A stretch of DNA of 57,755 nucleotides from Desulfobulbaceae bacterium (GCA_015231515.1 JADGBM010000009.1:1-57755); one strand, 5' to 3'; shown: positions 1 to 9,332, counted from the first letter of the stretch. A program made the numbers and translations. The notes: a model not told the origin generated them from the sequence alone.

Positions 1-631
1 TAACAATAACGTCTGCGACACCTCGATTGTTGGCTTGCTGGACAGCAGAAATTATCTCCTGGGCTGCCTCATTTCCTTGTACACGCACTGGGTAAATTTC
101 TATGGGCAGAGAGGCGAACCTGGATCCTGAAATTTTCAAAAAATCATGTACTGCTGCACTTGTGGGGGAGGTTATTAAGGCAATTGCCCGAGGCAAAAAT
201 GGAATTTTCTTTTTATGTTCCGAGCTAAAAAGACCCTCGGCATCAAGCTTCTTTTTGAGCTGTTCAAAGGCAAGCTGCAACTCACCTTCGCCGGAAAATT
301 CGATAGAGTCGACAGTGATTTGGTACTCACCTCGGGGTTCGTAGACTGAAATGCGGCCCCGGCAGATAATTTTATCGCCATTGGCAAGCTCTTTCGATAG
401 ATAGCGTTGCTGAGTTTTGAACAGGACAGCCTGAAGCTGGGAGGATTCGTCTTTGAGGGTAAAATAAAGGTGCCCGGAATAGGGTTTACGAATGTTGGAA
501 ACCTCGCCGCGCACTGAGATAAACGAAAAGCCGTTTTCTAAAATTAGTTTTATTGAACGGTTGATTTCCGTAACTGATTGAATGCTGTTGGCAGACCGCG
601 GGCCGGAAAATGAACCAAAGAGTGTCGTCAT
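1..631 (-). CDS. xseA: Exodeoxyribonuclease VII large subunit, N-terminal part (runs off window)
   Basis: Reading the minus strand from the ATG at 631 gives an open frame of 210 codons to the window edge with no stop. It begins MTTLFGSFSG and soon carries the OB-fold nucleic-acid-binding domain of XseA (around residues 25-110: SVRGEVSNIRKPYSGHLYF, LKDESSQLQAVLF). The start of the catalytic domain follows (about residues 135-210, with IALITSPTSAAVHDFLKI and YPVRVQGNEAAQEI). The family degrades single-stranded DNA to oligonucleotides together with XseB in the cytoplasm. Only about half of the usual ~400-450 residues is present because the window ends. It is divergent from the TPR gene that starts at 799, so the 632-798 gap should hold both promoters. 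Identification is from recalled family motifs and is firm. Confidence 0.93.
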   Translation of the reverse strand, partial: MTTLFGSFSGPRSANSIQSVTEINRSIKLILENGFSFISVRGEVSNIRKPYSGHLYFTLKDESSQLQAVLFKTQQRYLSKELANGDKIICRGRISVYEPRGEYQITVDSIEFSGEGELQLAFEQLKKKLDAEGLFSSEHKKKIPFLPRAIALITSPTSAAVHDFLKISGSRFASLPIEIYPVRVQGNEAAQEIISAVQQANNRGVADVIV

Positions 632-798
632 GTTGTAATAAGGTGACCACAAAACAAATTTTTTTGTTGTTCAAAACGCAGATGAGTGGTTAATAGTAAC
701 CGTTGTTTTTAATGATACGCTAGCTTAGCATACAAATCAATATTCACTTTTAATTTGAAAGTTTTATGGTGCTGTTATTTACAGCGCAAAGGATACTT

Positions 799-1488
799 AT
801 GGCTAAATCAGATGTTTTTAATAAGAAACACGAAGATACCCTGGCGCATGATAAACGAGCGATTCTTGAAGAGATGAATCTGCCGCCTGCTTTAATTACT
901 TTTATTCGAAGTAACTCTAAAAACATTAAGATTGTGATTGCTGTTTTGTTTGTTGGTCTTCTGGCCTGGGAGGGTTTTGCCAAGTACAGTTCTGTGCAGC
1001 GCGAAAAATCTTCGACAATGCTTTACGATGCTATTTCGGCTGATGATACTGCGGTTCAGGCCGAGCAGCTTAAAGAGCTTGCCGACAAGTATGCAAGCTC
1101 CGGAAGCGCCGTTTGGGCACAGGTTGAATTGGGGCACTTAGCCCTTAAAGATGGAAAGTATCAAGAGGCCGCCGGCTTTTATGCATCAGCTTTAGACAAC
1201 CTTTCCTCGAAAAATCCGTTGTATCCTCTTGTGCAATTCAGTTTAGCGCAAGCCTATGAGAACCTTGCCGATACTGTGAAGGCAAAACAAATCTATAAGG
1301 AACTTATTGAGATACCTGGATTCGCTTCCGAGGGCCATTTAGGTCTCGGTCGGATAGCTGAGGAGGCGGGGGACTTTAAGCAGGCCTTAACACAGTATCA
1401 GGGGTATGTTAATCTGCCGGATGTGGGCCCTGGTCCAACAAAAGATTGGGTAGAAGGTCGTATATCTCAACTCAAAGGGGTTCAGTGA
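799..1488 (+). CDS. Membrane-anchored TPR protein, YfgM-like
   Basis: A 229-residue protein with a cytoplasmic N-terminus of about 45 residues, one transmembrane segment (about residues 47-65, IVIAVLFVGLLAWEGFA) and a C-terminal helical region of TPR type (about 95-225: AVWAQVELGHLALKDGKYQEA, YPLVQFSLAQAYENLADTVKA, GHLGLGRIAEEAGDFKQAL). This layout matches the YfgM/TPR_21 family, whose E. coli member is an ancillary protein of the SecYEG translocon and periplasmic chaperone network. The exact role here is inference. An upstream in-frame start at 766 exists, but the ATG at 799 is preceded by AAAGGA at 788-793 with ideal spacing and is preferred. The gene appears monocistronic, with a possible terminator at 1545-1566. 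Confidence 0.75.
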   Translation: MAKSDVFNKKHEDTLAHDKRAILEEMNLPPALITFIRSNSKNIKIVIAVLFVGLLAWEGFAKYSSVQREKSSTMLYDAISADDTAVQAEQLKELADKYASSGSAVWAQVELGHLALKDGKYQEAAGFYASALDNLSSKNPLYPLVQFSLAQAYENLADTVKAKQIYKELIEIPGFASEGHLGLGRIAEEAGDFKQALTQYQGYVNLPDVGPGPTKDWVEGRISQLKGVQ

Positions 1489-1544
1489 CCTTAATTCTTC
1501 ACTGCTCGGATTAACTAATTACAAGAAAGATTTGCCATATAAAA

Positions 1545-1566
1545 GGCGGCTCGCCCCCGAGTTGCC
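1545..1566 (+). terminator. Possible Rho-independent terminator after the TPR gene
   Basis: GGCGGCTCG and CGAGTTGCC can pair as a 9-bp stem with two G-U pairs around a CCCC loop, followed within about 12 bases by a T-rich run (1578-1590). It sits 57 bases after the TPR stop and before panC, so it could end the first transcript. The stem is modest, so confidence is limited. Confidence 0.45.
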
Positions 1567-1622
1567 GGGCCAAATTCTTTTTTAATTTTTAGTCTGTTCT
1601 CGGAAATCACCAAAATCAAAAT

Positions 1623-2495
1623 ATGGAAGTTATTACTACCCCTAAGGAGATGACTGCCTGGTCAAACAGGCAGATTTCCGCCAACAAGACTATTGCTCTT
1701 GTACCTACTATGGGTTGTTTTCATGAGGGTCACTTGGCCCTTATGCGAGAGGCAGCCAGTCGTGCCGATCGGGTCGTAACAAGTTTGTTTGTGAATCCGC
1801 TTCAGTTTGGTCCAAACGAAGATTTTGACGCATACCCGCGAACCTTTAATGAGGACAGGGAAGGGGCTCAGGCGAGTGGTGTCCATGTTCTTTTTGCCCC
1901 CGAAAGATCGACGCTTTACCCGGAAGGTTTTAGCTGTAACCTTGTGGTTGGGGACCTGACCAAGAATCTTTGTGGCGGTTCTCGCCCCGGTCATTTCGAT
2001 GGGGTGACAACTGTCGTGGGTAAGCTGTTTAATATTGTTAAGCCCCAGGTGGCTGTATTTGGCCAAAAAGATTTTCAGCAGCTGGCGGTGATCAGAAAGA
2101 TGGTAACGGAGATGAATTGGGATGTTACTCTTATTGGTCACCCGATTGTTCGTGAGCCAGACGGTTTGGCGATGAGTTCCCGTAATAAATATCTGAATCC
2201 TGGTGAACGGATGTCGGCCTTGTGCCTTTCTGCGGCCCTAGAGGCTGCACGGAGTTCAGTTGCACAAGGGGAAAGGGATGCTGAAGTTATTATTGAAAAG
2301 GCAGTTGAATGTATTAATGCAGTAAAGTTTACTGAAATTGATTATATATCGGTAGTTAATGATTTAACCCTTATCGAGCAGAAACAAGTCTGTTCCAGCT
2401 CGGTAATGGCTCTGGCGGTGAGAGTTGGAAAGACCCGATTGATTGACAACGGGTATCTGGTGGCTATACCTGTGAGGAGTATTTATGAAACGTGA
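1623..2495 (+). CDS. panC: Pantothenate synthetase
   Basis: PanC condenses D-pantoate and beta-alanine using ATP to give pantothenate, the vitamin precursor of CoA. The 290-residue length fits the family. The adenylate-forming signature is clear: VPTMGCFHEGHLALMREA near residues 28-45 includes the HxGH nucleotide-binding motif, then SLFVNPLQFGPNEDF (about 54-68), GHFDGVTTVV (about 122-131), VFGQKDFQQL (about 144-153) and MSSRNKYL (about 184-191). The start ATG at 1623 has no strong ribosome site but is the only one that keeps the N-terminal fold. The last 11 bases overlap panD, which makes beta-alanine, so the two consecutive steps are translationally coupled. The tail after about residue 283 is slightly longer than usual. 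Confidence 0.97.
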   Translation: MEVITTPKEMTAWSNRQISANKTIALVPTMGCFHEGHLALMREAASRADRVVTSLFVNPLQFGPNEDFDAYPRTFNEDREGAQASGVHVLFAPERSTLYPEGFSCNLVVGDLTKNLCGGSRPGHFDGVTTVVGKLFNIVKPQVAVFGQKDFQQLAVIRKMVTEMNWDVTLIGHPIVREPDGLAMSSRNKYLNPGERMSALCLSAALEAARSSVAQGERDAEVIIEKAVECINAVKFTEIDYISVVNDLTLIEQKQVCSSSVMALAVRVGKTRLIDNGYLVAIPVRSIYET

Positions 2496-2847
2496 TATGC
2501 TAAAATCAAAAATTCATCGTGCCACGGTAACGCAGTCCCATCTCAGTTATGAGGGAAGTCTGTCGGTTGACCGGAATTTGATGGATGCTGTTGGTTTGGT
2601 GGCTTTTGAGAAAATTGGTGTATATAACATTAATAACGGTGAACGCTTCGAAACGTACGTTATTGAGGGTGAGCGCGGAAGTGGAATTATCGGGCTAAAC
2701 GGTGCCGCATCTCGTAAGGGCCTGGTTGGCGATTTGGTAATTATCGTGAGTTACGCAGCCTTTACCGATGATGAGCTGGTGAACTATAAACCGCAGATTG
2801 TTGTGCTCAATCAAGATAACAGCATCAAAGCTATCTGTGAAAAATAG
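2485..2847 (+). CDS. panD: Aspartate 1-decarboxylase (pyruvoyl enzyme)
   Basis: PanD decarboxylates L-aspartate to beta-alanine, the substrate of PanC. The 120-residue length is normal. The N-terminus MKRDMLKSKIHRATVTQSHL carries the conserved Lys and His residues, and YEGSLSVD (residues 22-29) contains the Gly-Ser self-cleavage site that generates the pyruvoyl cofactor at Ser25. NGAASRKGLVGD (residues about 72-83) is the other conserved active-site stretch. It overlaps the end of panC by 11 bases and is followed after 3 bases by mqnB, so panC-panD-mqnB read as one operon. The proenzyme needs maturation; no panM/panZ-like factor is visible here. Confidence 0.97.
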   Translation: MKRDMLKSKIHRATVTQSHLSYEGSLSVDRNLMDAVGLVAFEKIGVYNINNGERFETYVIEGERGSGIIGLNGAASRKGLVGDLVIIVSYAAFTDDELVNYKPQIVVLNQDNSIKAICEK

Positions 2848-2850
2848 ACT

Positions 2851-3492
2851 ATGCTATTGCTCGCAGCAGCAACAGAGCTTGAACTAAAACCACTCACTGA
2901 TTTGCTCGGTCAGCACAATACGTATTGCCACCTTATTACAGGGGTAGGGTTACTCGAGACAGCCATTACCCTGACCAGCTTTATAGGCTCAACTCGCGGT
3001 AGAACTGTCAGCGGCGTAGTTAATTTTGGGGTTGCCGGGGGGTTTCACCAAACAGGAGTCAAGCTGCTGGATATCTGCCTTGCCGAAAATGAGCGCCTGG
3101 CTGACCTGGGAATATGTTATGGCGACCGCATTGAGGCCTTTGATTCTCTTGATCTCCCTACTTTCTGGGAGGCCGATCGGGCCATGCTGTCTGCTGCATC
3201 TTCAGCCGTTTATGGCTCGGGACTGACTTCCCGGAAAGGTTCGTTTATCTCTGTTAATGGGGTGAGTGGCAGCGACAGTCGAGCGGAATTTTTTTGGAAA
3301 CGCTTTCAGCCGCTGTGTGAAAACATGGAAGGTGCGGCGGTTATGAGGGTTTGCCAACAGTTTGATCTGCCATGCCTGGAAGTAAGGGCGATAAGTAATT
3401 TTGTTGAAAACAGGAACCCGGCCTCCTGGAAACTTGAGGAGGCTGCCGTTCAATGTGCTAAAGCTGTTGCCTGCATCGTTGAATCGTTGTAA
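2851..3492 (+). CDS. mqnB: Futalosine hydrolase (menaquinone biosynthesis)
   Basis: MqnB releases the nucleobase from futalosine (or aminofutalosine) in the futalosine route to menaquinone. At 213 residues it has the nucleoside-phosphorylase/MTA-nucleosidase fold: MLLLAAATELELKPL at the N-terminus, LITGVGLLETAITL (about 29-42), VNFGVAGGF (about 57-65) and CENMEGAAVMRVC (about 151-163) with the substrate-binding Met-Glu pair. RAISNFVENRNPASWKL (about 179-195) is typical of MqnB rather than MtnN. Three bases separate it from panD. The next gene is mqnD, which supports the pathway assignment. MqnA, MqnC and MqnE are not in this window. Confidence 0.88.
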   Translation: MLLLAAATELELKPLTDLLGQHNTYCHLITGVGLLETAITLTSFIGSTRGRTVSGVVNFGVAGGFHQTGVKLLDICLAENERLADLGICYGDRIEAFDSLDLPTFWEADRAMLSAASSAVYGSGLTSRKGSFISVNGVSGSDSRAEFFWKRFQPLCENMEGAAVMRVCQQFDLPCLEVRAISNFVENRNPASWKLEEAAVQCAKAVACIVESL

Positions 3493-3541
3493 GAGTTCCC
3501 TGAACTGTTACCGTAATGATCTAACCCCGATGAACGGGATA

Positions 3542-3601
3542 AGTGCCTTTCGCAGAGTATTTTCTTGTAAAAAAAAACAAGAAAATACTCTGTAAGGCAC
3601 T
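3542..3601. repeat. Large inverted repeat between mqnB and mqnD
   Basis: The arms are AGTGCCTT plus CAGAGTATTTTCTTG on the left (3542-3549, 3553-3567) and their exact complements on the right (3578-3592, 3594-3601). They are separated by a small asymmetric internal loop (TCG against A) and a 10-base A-rich apical loop. That gives 23 paired bases, far more than a usual intrinsic terminator, and there is no long T run after it. It could be an mRNA processing or stabilising hairpin, or a miniature palindromic element. Its role is unknown. Confidence 0.85.
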
Positions 3602-3634
3602 AATAATCTCAAGCATCAGGATATTGACCGCCGA

Positions 3635-4471
3635 ATGTATCCATCGCTCTCTCTTGCATTTTCTCCCTGTCCCAACGATACCTTTATCTTTAACGCCCTG
3701 GTGAACGGCATGACGCGCCCAGACGGGTTTTCCTTGTCTGAAGTGCACTATGAAGATGTAGAGACCCTGAATCTCTGGGCAATGAGCGCTGAAATGGACA
3801 TTACCAAACTGTCCTTTCATGCCTTGGGGCACGTGTTGGACTCCTATGAGTTGTTATGTTCCGGGAGTGCTTTAGGGCGAGGATGCGGCCCATTACTTGT
3901 CTGCAAAAAAGGGGCTCGGTTTTCCAGCCCCAAAGCAGTTGCGATTCCCGGCAGATTTACTACGGCGTCACTACTTTTAAAGATGTGTTTTCCTGAGTTT
4001 ACACAGCTCAAAGAGATGCGCTTTGATCAGATTATGCCGGCAATTGTTTCTGGATCAGTTGAGGCCGGTGTTATTATACATGAAAGTCGATTTACCTATC
4101 GGCAACACGGATTGGAGTTGGTTCAGGACCTGGGTTTGTGGTGGGAGGAGACAACCGGTTTCCCAATCCCTCTGGGGGGTATTGCTGTTCGCAAGGATTT
4201 AGGGCCTGAACTTATTGCAAAAATTGATGGGAGTGTTCGACAGAGCTTGCAGTGGGCGCGTCAGAATCCTGAAAAATGCCACGATTATATTAAACGATAT
4301 GCTCAAGAGCTTGATGATACCGTTATTGCCAATCATATTAATCTATATGTAAATGATTTTTCCGTTAATCTTGGTCATGAAGGCCTTGCTGCCATCCATG
4401 AATTCCTGGACAGGGGTTATGGTTGCGGTGCTTTCCCCGGCAGGGCTTCTCAGGTTTGCCTTAAGTGCTGA
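3635..4471 (+). CDS. mqnD: 1,4-dihydroxy-6-naphthoate synthase
   Basis: MqnD converts cyclic de-hypoxanthine futalosine to 1,4-dihydroxy-6-naphthoate, the naphthoquinone nucleus of menaquinone. The hallmark LAFSPCPNDTFIFNALVNG occurs at residues 7-25, followed by a periplasmic-binding-protein-like fold with MDITKLSFHALGHVLDSYELL (about 54-74) and GVIIHESRFTYRQHGLELVQDLGLWWEETTGFPIPLGGIAVRKDL in the middle; the HESRF stretch holds conserved polar residues. Length 278 is normal. The start ATG at 3635 has only a distant AGGA. It lies 142 bases after mqnB, across the large palindrome. Menaquinone is the expected quinone of an anaerobic deltaproteobacterium and would serve the Rieske/cytochrome b complex encoded nearby. 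Confidence 0.95.
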   Translation: MYPSLSLAFSPCPNDTFIFNALVNGMTRPDGFSLSEVHYEDVETLNLWAMSAEMDITKLSFHALGHVLDSYELLCSGSALGRGCGPLLVCKKGARFSSPKAVAIPGRFTTASLLLKMCFPEFTQLKEMRFDQIMPAIVSGSVEAGVIIHESRFTYRQHGLELVQDLGLWWEETTGFPIPLGGIAVRKDLGPELIAKIDGSVRQSLQWARQNPEKCHDYIKRYAQELDDTVIANHINLYVNDFSVNLGHEGLAAIHEFLDRGYGCGAFPGRASQVCLKC

Positions 4472-4504
4472 GCGGGGTAACTGTCGAAACACAAAAATAG
4501 CTTG

Positions 4505-4532
4505 TTGACATCTCCGGCAATGCGGATATATT
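4505..4532 (+). promoter_or_regulatory. Predicted sigma-70 promoter for ilvB
   Basis: TTGACA at 4505-4510 is followed after 16 bases by TATATT at 4527-4532, about 78 bases before the ilvB start. It lies in the 138-base gap after mqnD and fits a new transcription unit. No leader peptide or attenuator was recognised in the leader. Confidence 0.55.
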
Positions 4533-4609
4533 TGATGGTTCGTTTAAGGAGTTTAGTGAATAGCGCTTATAGTATGGTTTATTAATCTAAATATTAGGAT
4601 AATACGTTT

Positions 4610-6310
4610 ATGCAAATCACTGGTGCACAGGCCCTATTGAAATGCCTGAAAGAACAAAATGTCAGTTGTATCTTTGGATTCCCAGGTGGAGCAGTCATAG
4701 ATATCTATGACGAGTTACTTAAGGATAAAGAGATAACCCATGTCTTAGTCCGTCATGAGCAGGCAGCTGTACACGCTGCAGATGCCTATGCCAGAACAAA
4801 AGGTGATGTCGGGGTTGCGCTTGCCACATCTGGTCCTGGTGCCACCAACACTGTAACTGGAATAGCTTCGGCATATCTTGACTCAATTCCAATGGTTGTC
4901 TTTACTGGTCAGGTTCCAACAGCTTTAATTGGTAATGATGCATTCCAGGAAGTAGATATTGTTGGAATCACCAGACCCTGCACGAAGCATAATTATCTGG
5001 TCAAAGACGTTAACGATCTCATCCCAACAATTCGGGAGGCATTTCATATCGCTCGCACTGGTCGCCCCGGACCAGTACTTATAGATTTGCCCAAGGATGT
5101 GATGGTTGCTAAGGTTACTTTCACGGAGAATGCTCCGGTTAAGATGCGAACGTATCGTCCAAACTATGAGCCACATTCAGGACAGATCGAAAAAGCCTGT
5201 AAGGCCATTTTTAAAGCTAAAAAACCCGTCCTTTATGCCGGTGGTGGAGTTATTGCTTCAAAGGCAAGTAAGGAGCTTACCGAGCTAGCCAAGAAGCTTA
5301 ATATTCCTGTCACCATGACTCTTATGGGGCTTGGAGGTTTTCCGGGAACGGACCCTCTTTCTATGGGTATGCTTGGTATGCATGGTACATATTACGCCAA
5401 TATGGCGGTGGCAAACTGCGATATGCTTATTGCCGTCGGTGCACGTTTTGATGATCGTGTAACTGGAAAAATTTCTGCCTTTGCACCACACGCAAAAATT
5501 ATTCATATTGATATTGATCCTTCATCAATAAGTAAAAATGTCAAGGTTGATATCCCGATTGTTGCCGACTGTAAGAACGCACTGGCGGGGATAAATGCCT
5601 GGCTGGACAAGACCAAAGAGTTTAATGTCAAGGAGCAGGCTGCCATTCATGAGCCATGGCTTGCTCAGATTAAAGAGTGGAAGACTGAACATCCACTTGG
5701 ATACATTGAAGAGACTGATGTTATAAAACCACAGTTTGTTGTTCAAAAGCTCCATGAGTTGACTGGTGGTGATGCCATTATTACCACGGAAGTTGGGCAG
5801 AACCAGATGTGGGCCGCGCAGTTCTATCACTTCAATAAACCGAATCATTTTATGACTTCCGGTGGTCTTGGTGTTATGGGCTATGGATTCCCTGCTGCAA
5901 TTGGCGCCCAGATGGCAGCGCCTGATAAGGTTGTTATCGATATCGCCGGCGATGGCAGTATTCAGATGAATATTCAGGAACTTGCCACTGCACGGCAGTA
6001 TAAATGTCCTGTCAAAATTGCCATCTTGAATAATAGTTATTTGGGAATGGTTCGGCAGTGGCAGGAACTTTTTTATAACAAACAGTATTCGGCCACCGTC
6101 CTTGATGTCGCACCTGATTTTGTTAAACTTGCAGAGGCCTATGGTGCAGTCGGACTGCGCGCAACTAAGCCAAGTGAAGTTGAACCGGTAATCAAGGAAG
6201 CTTTGGCTACCAACAATACCGTTATCATGGATTTTGTTATCAGCAGAGAAGAGGGAGTCTATCCGATGGTTCCTGCTGGCAAGGCCACTACCGAAATGCT
6301 GCTGGTGTGA
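4610..6310 (+). CDS. ilvB: Acetolactate synthase, large catalytic subunit
   Basis: This ThDP-dependent enzyme makes acetolactate or acetohydroxybutyrate, the first common step to valine, leucine and isoleucine. At 566 residues it has the three-domain layout: N-terminal pyrimidine-binding domain with the catalytic Glu in [16 protein letters not shown] (about 47-62), a central domain with [20 protein letters not shown] (about 102-121), and the C-terminal ThDP-binding motif [12 protein letters not shown] ending in NN (about 445-475). [19 protein letters not shown] is the typical AHAS herbicide-site region. The regulatory subunit ilvN follows after 85 bases. The neighbouring ilvC usually found in this cluster is absent from the window. 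Confidence 0.97.
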   Translation: MQITGAQALLKCLKEQNVSCIFGFPGGAVIDIYDELLKDKEITHVLVRHEQAAVHAADAYARTKGDVGVALATSGPGATNTVTGIASAYLDSIPMVVFTGQVPTALIGNDAFQEVDIVGITRPCTKHNYLVKDVNDLIPTIREAFHIARTGRPGPVLIDLPKDVMVAKVTFTENAPVKMRTYRPNYEPHSGQIEKACKAIFKAKKPVLYAGGGVIASKASKELTELAKKLNIPVTMTLMGLGGFPGTDPLSMGMLGMHGTYYANMAVANCDMLIAVGARFDDRVTGKISAFAPHAKIIHIDIDPSSISKNVKVDIPIVADCKNALAGINAWLDKTKEFNVKEQAAIHEPWLAQIKEWKTEHPLGYIEETDVIKPQFVVQKLHELTGGDAIITTEVGQNQMWAAQFYHFNKPNHFMTSGGLGVMGYGFPAAIGAQMAAPDKVVIDIAGDGSIQMNIQELATARQYKCPVKIAILNNSYLGMVRQWQELFYNKQYSATVLDVAPDFVKLAEAYGAVGLRATKPSEVEPVIKEALATNNTVIMDFVISREEGVYPMVPAGKATTEMLLV

Positions 6311-6395
6311 TTCTCCCTTGTTGCGATGACAGGCAGTTGCTAAAAGTATAAAGGCTTTTGTAAGCGTTTAATGATCTAATGAATAGGAAAAACAA

Positions 6396-6875
6396 ATGAG
6401 ACATACCTTATCTGTATTACTGCAAAATAAACCTGGAGTACTCTCCAGGGTAACTGGATTGTTTAGTGGACGTGGGTTCAATATAGAGAGTCTTTCTGTG
6501 GCTACTACTCTTGAAAAAGAGGTTTCGTGCCTGACGCTGGTGACAAGCGGCGATAACGCAATTATTGAACAAATCACCAAGCAACTTCACAAACTTATTG
6601 ATGTAATTAAGGTTACTGATATGAGTGAACATGAATATGTTGAACGTGAGATGGCCATTATCAGGGTCAAGGCTGAGGCGGGTACAAGGGCTGAGGTGCT
6701 ACGCGTTATCGACATTTTCCGGGGTAAAGTTGTTGATGTAAGTCCTAAAACATACGCTGTTGAGATAACCGGTAATGCCAACAAGATACAGGCGGTAATT
6801 GATATTTTACGCCCTATAGGCATTCAGGAGATAGTCAGGACTGGTACCGCAGCCATGACCAGGGCGATAAAGTAA
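6396..6875 (+). CDS. ilvN: Acetolactate synthase, small regulatory subunit
   Basis: The 159-residue protein starts MRHTLSVLLQNKPGVLSRVTGLFSGRGFNIESL, the conserved ACT-domain opening of IlvN/IlvH that binds valine for feedback inhibition. The second domain includes EVLRVIDIFRGKVVDVSPKTYAVEITGN (about 86-113) and ILRPIGIQEIVRTG near the C-terminus. It activates and regulates the IlvB subunit encoded directly upstream. The start at 6396 is preceded by an A-rich region with AGGA nearby. The gene is closed by a good terminator at 6933-6967, so ilvBN forms its own unit. Confidence 0.96.
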   Translation: MRHTLSVLLQNKPGVLSRVTGLFSGRGFNIESLSVATTLEKEVSCLTLVTSGDNAIIEQITKQLHKLIDVIKVTDMSEHEYVEREMAIIRVKAEAGTRAEVLRVIDIFRGKVVDVSPKTYAVEITGNANKIQAVIDILRPIGIQEIVRTGTAAMTRAIK

Positions 6876-6932
6876 TTAATTCACACAGCACGCACAACCT
6901 GTTTTATTTTTTGAGGGTGTGATTTTAACCCG

Positions 6933-6967
6933 AAGCACTACTTCTTTAAGTGGTGCTTTGTTGTTTT
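6933..6967 (+). terminator. Rho-independent terminator after ilvN
   Basis: AAGCACTACTT (6933-6943) pairs with AAGTGGTGCTT (6948-6958) as an 11-bp stem with one G-U pair and a CTTT loop. It is followed by the T-rich run TGTTGTTTTA. It lies 58 bases after the ilvN stop and just before psd. Confidence 0.8.
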
Positions 6968-6980
6968 ATTGGTAACTACT

Positions 6981-7625
6981 ATGAAAAATCCACGAGTTCC
7001 AGTTGCCCGAGAGGGTTATCCTTTTATCCTGTTTGCGGCCTTTGTGACAATTGTCACCGCCTTACTTGGCTATGGCCTTACCGCAATTGGCGGGATAGTC
7101 CTTACTGGTTTTACGCTCTACTTCTTCAGGGATCCGGAGCGTTGGGTAACAGATGATCCGGAGGCTCTTGTTTCACCTGCCGATGGAAAGGTAATTGTCG
7201 TTAAGAAGGTTTTTGATGATAAATTTGTCAAGGCCGAGGTCTATAAGATCAGTGTTTTTATGGATGTTTTTAATGTGCATGTAAATCGGGCCCCTTTTTC
7301 TGGGACGGTTGATGAAATTATCTACACTCCAGGGCAGTTTTATTCTGCCAATACTAACCGAGGGGCTTTGGAAAATGAGACCTGCGCCGTCATTCTTAAG
7401 ACCGATACTGATCGCAAACTGGCCTTTGTCCAGATGGCTGGCCTGATCGCACGTCGAATTGTCTGCTGGGCGGAAAAAGGTGATACTTTAGTGAAAGGCG
7501 AAAGGTTTGGTCTTATTCGTTTTGGTTCTCGGGTTGATCTATACCTTCCGGTTGATACAAAAATTGCTGTGAAACTTGGAGACAAGATTAAGGCTGGTGA
7601 GACCATACTAGGGTATTTGTCATAG
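6981..7625 (+). CDS. psd: Phosphatidylserine decarboxylase proenzyme (short form)
   Basis: Psd makes phosphatidylethanolamine from phosphatidylserine at the inner membrane. The 214-residue protein is of the short archaeal/deltaproteobacterial type. A hydrophobic N-terminal hairpin (about residues 14-45) is followed by YFFRDPER, VSPADGKV, DVFNVHVNRAPFSGTV (about 93-108) and, near the C-terminus, RFGLIRFGSRVDLYLP. The Gly-Ser in RFGSRVD is the predicted self-cleavage site that creates the pyruvoyl group. The ATG at 6981 is preferred over an upstream TTG at 6969, though the ribosome site is weak in both cases. In related genomes a pssA gene often sits between psd and leuA. Here the 51-base gap leaves no room for one. 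Confidence 0.93.
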   Translation: MKNPRVPVAREGYPFILFAAFVTIVTALLGYGLTAIGGIVLTGFTLYFFRDPERWVTDDPEALVSPADGKVIVVKKVFDDKFVKAEVYKISVFMDVFNVHVNRAPFSGTVDEIIYTPGQFYSANTNRGALENETCAVILKTDTDRKLAFVQMAGLIARRIVCWAEKGDTLVKGERFGLIRFGSRVDLYLPVDTKIAVKLGDKIKAGETILGYLS

Positions 7626-7676
7626 GTGATTATCTCTCTTCTGAACAGCTAAAAGTACTAGTGCTGAGGATTTACA

Positions 7677-9230
7677 ATGAGTAAAAACAGCGATCAATCA
7701 ATGAATCGAGAAAAAATATTTATATTTGACACAACCTTGCGTGATGGTGAACAGTCTCCCGGCGCCAGCATGAATATGCAGGAAAAATTTCGATTGGCCC
7801 AGCAGTTTGTAAAACTTAAAGCTGATGTCATTGAGGCAGGATTTCCCGTTGCCTCAAAGGGTGATTTTAGTTGTGTAAAGAATATTGCTGACAATATAAA
7901 GGGCATTCAGGTGGCAGGCCTGGCCCGTTGTAATGAGAAAGATATTGATACGGCTTGGCAGGCCCTTAAAAACGGTGAAAATTCAAGAATTCATACATTT
8001 CTGGCTACTTCAGATATTCATTTGAAGCATAAGCTGAAGATGAGTCGTGATCAGGTCCTCGACTTAGCGGTTGCCTCTGTCAAGCATGCCGCAAAATACA
8101 CCTCCAATGTTGAATTCTCTGCGGAAGACGCCTCGCGAAGTGATCTTGATTTTGTCTGTAAAGTTTTTGAGGCTGTTATCAAGGCTGGTGCCACGACCCT
8201 TAACTTCCCTGATACTACCGGCTATGCCATGCCGGATGAGTTTGGCGCTCAGATTCGATATCTGATTGAAAATATCCCAAGTATTCATAAGGCCGTTTTA
8301 AGTGTCCATTGCCACAATGATCTGGGCTTAGCTGTTGCTAACTCCTTGTCTGCGATCAGGGCTGGCGCCCGCCAGGTAGAGTGTACCATGAATGGCATTG
8401 GCGAGAGGGCTGGTAACACAGCCATGGAAGAAGTGGTTATGGCACTTCGCACCAGAGCTGATCAGGCAAATGTCTACACGGACATTGTCACCGAGTATAT
8501 TCACCCGACCAGTCGTATGGTGAGTACAATTACTGGTATGGTCGTACAGCCGAACAAGGCGATAGTTGGTGCTAACGCCTTTGCTCACGAGTCCGGTATT
8601 CATCAGGATGGAATGCTCAAGGAACGCAGTACCTATGAAATAATGAACCCGATCGATATTGGCCTTACCCAGGGCTCACTGGTTTTGGGTAAGCATTCCG
8701 GCCGCCATGCTCTAAAGGACAGGGTCGAAACACTGGGTTATAGTTTGGGATCAGACGAAATTGACAGGGTGTTTAACCGCTTTAAAGAGGTGGCGGATGT
8801 CAAAAAAGATATGTTTGACGAGGATCTTGAAGCCATTATTATGGATGAAGTTCTTCGAGTTCCCGAATCGTATGAGTTGTTGTCACTTGGAGCTATGAGT
8901 GGCAGCAAAACCCTGCCGACATCTGCGGTTATGCTCAAAGTTAATGGCGAGCAGGTTACGGGTGCATCATTGGGAGTTGGGCCTATTGATGCCACCTTTA
9001 AAGCTATCGCCAACTTGACGGGCACCAAGAGTAAACTTCTCTACTTTGCTGTCAGTTCGATTACCGGCGGTACTGATGCTCAAGGGGAAGTGATGGTGCG
9101 TATAGAAGACGAGAGTGGCAAAGTTGTTCTGGGACAGGGAGCAGACCCTGATATAATTACAGCTGCCGCCAAAGCCTATCTTAATGGTCTTAATCGCCTT
9201 GAGTTTTTAAAACAGACTCGCGACAAATAA
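7677..9230 (+). CDS. leuA: 2-isopropylmalate synthase
   Basis: LeuA condenses acetyl-CoA with 2-oxoisovalerate, committing carbon to leucine. At 517 residues it is full length. [16 protein letters not shown] (about 17-32) is the HMGL-like catalytic signature. [39 protein letters not shown] (about 210-250) holds the metal-binding HxH and the G-x-GERAGN motif. [12 protein letters not shown] (about 305-316) follows. The C-terminal ~120 residues form the regulatory LeuA dimer domain. The start ATG at 7677 follows GAGGATTT. It sits downstream of psd and near ilvBN, grouping branched-chain amino acid genes. Feedback inhibition by leucine is the expected control. Confidence 0.96.
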   Translation: MSKNSDQSMNREKIFIFDTTLRDGEQSPGASMNMQEKFRLAQQFVKLKADVIEAGFPVASKGDFSCVKNIADNIKGIQVAGLARCNEKDIDTAWQALKNGENSRIHTFLATSDIHLKHKLKMSRDQVLDLAVASVKHAAKYTSNVEFSAEDASRSDLDFVCKVFEAVIKAGATTLNFPDTTGYAMPDEFGAQIRYLIENIPSIHKAVLSVHCHNDLGLAVANSLSAIRAGARQVECTMNGIGERAGNTAMEEVVMALRTRADQANVYTDIVTEYIHPTSRMVSTITGMVVQPNKAIVGANAFAHESGIHQDGMLKERSTYEIMNPIDIGLTQGSLVLGKHSGRHALKDRVETLGYSLGSDEIDRVFNRFKEVADVKKDMFDEDLEAIIMDEVLRVPESYELLSLGAMSGSKTLPTSAVMLKVNGEQVTGASLGVGPIDATFKAIANLTGTKSKLLYFAVSSITGGTDAQGEVMVRIEDESGKVVLGQGADPDIITAAAKAYLNGLNRLEFLKQTRDK

Positions 9231-9332
9231 CTTACTATCAAGAATTGGGGCATGGGGTGTTGCAAATGTGTTGCCTGTCTGTGGAAGTGAGTCCTTTAAA
9301 CCTATAATAATACAAAAGTTGTGGAGCAGAAA

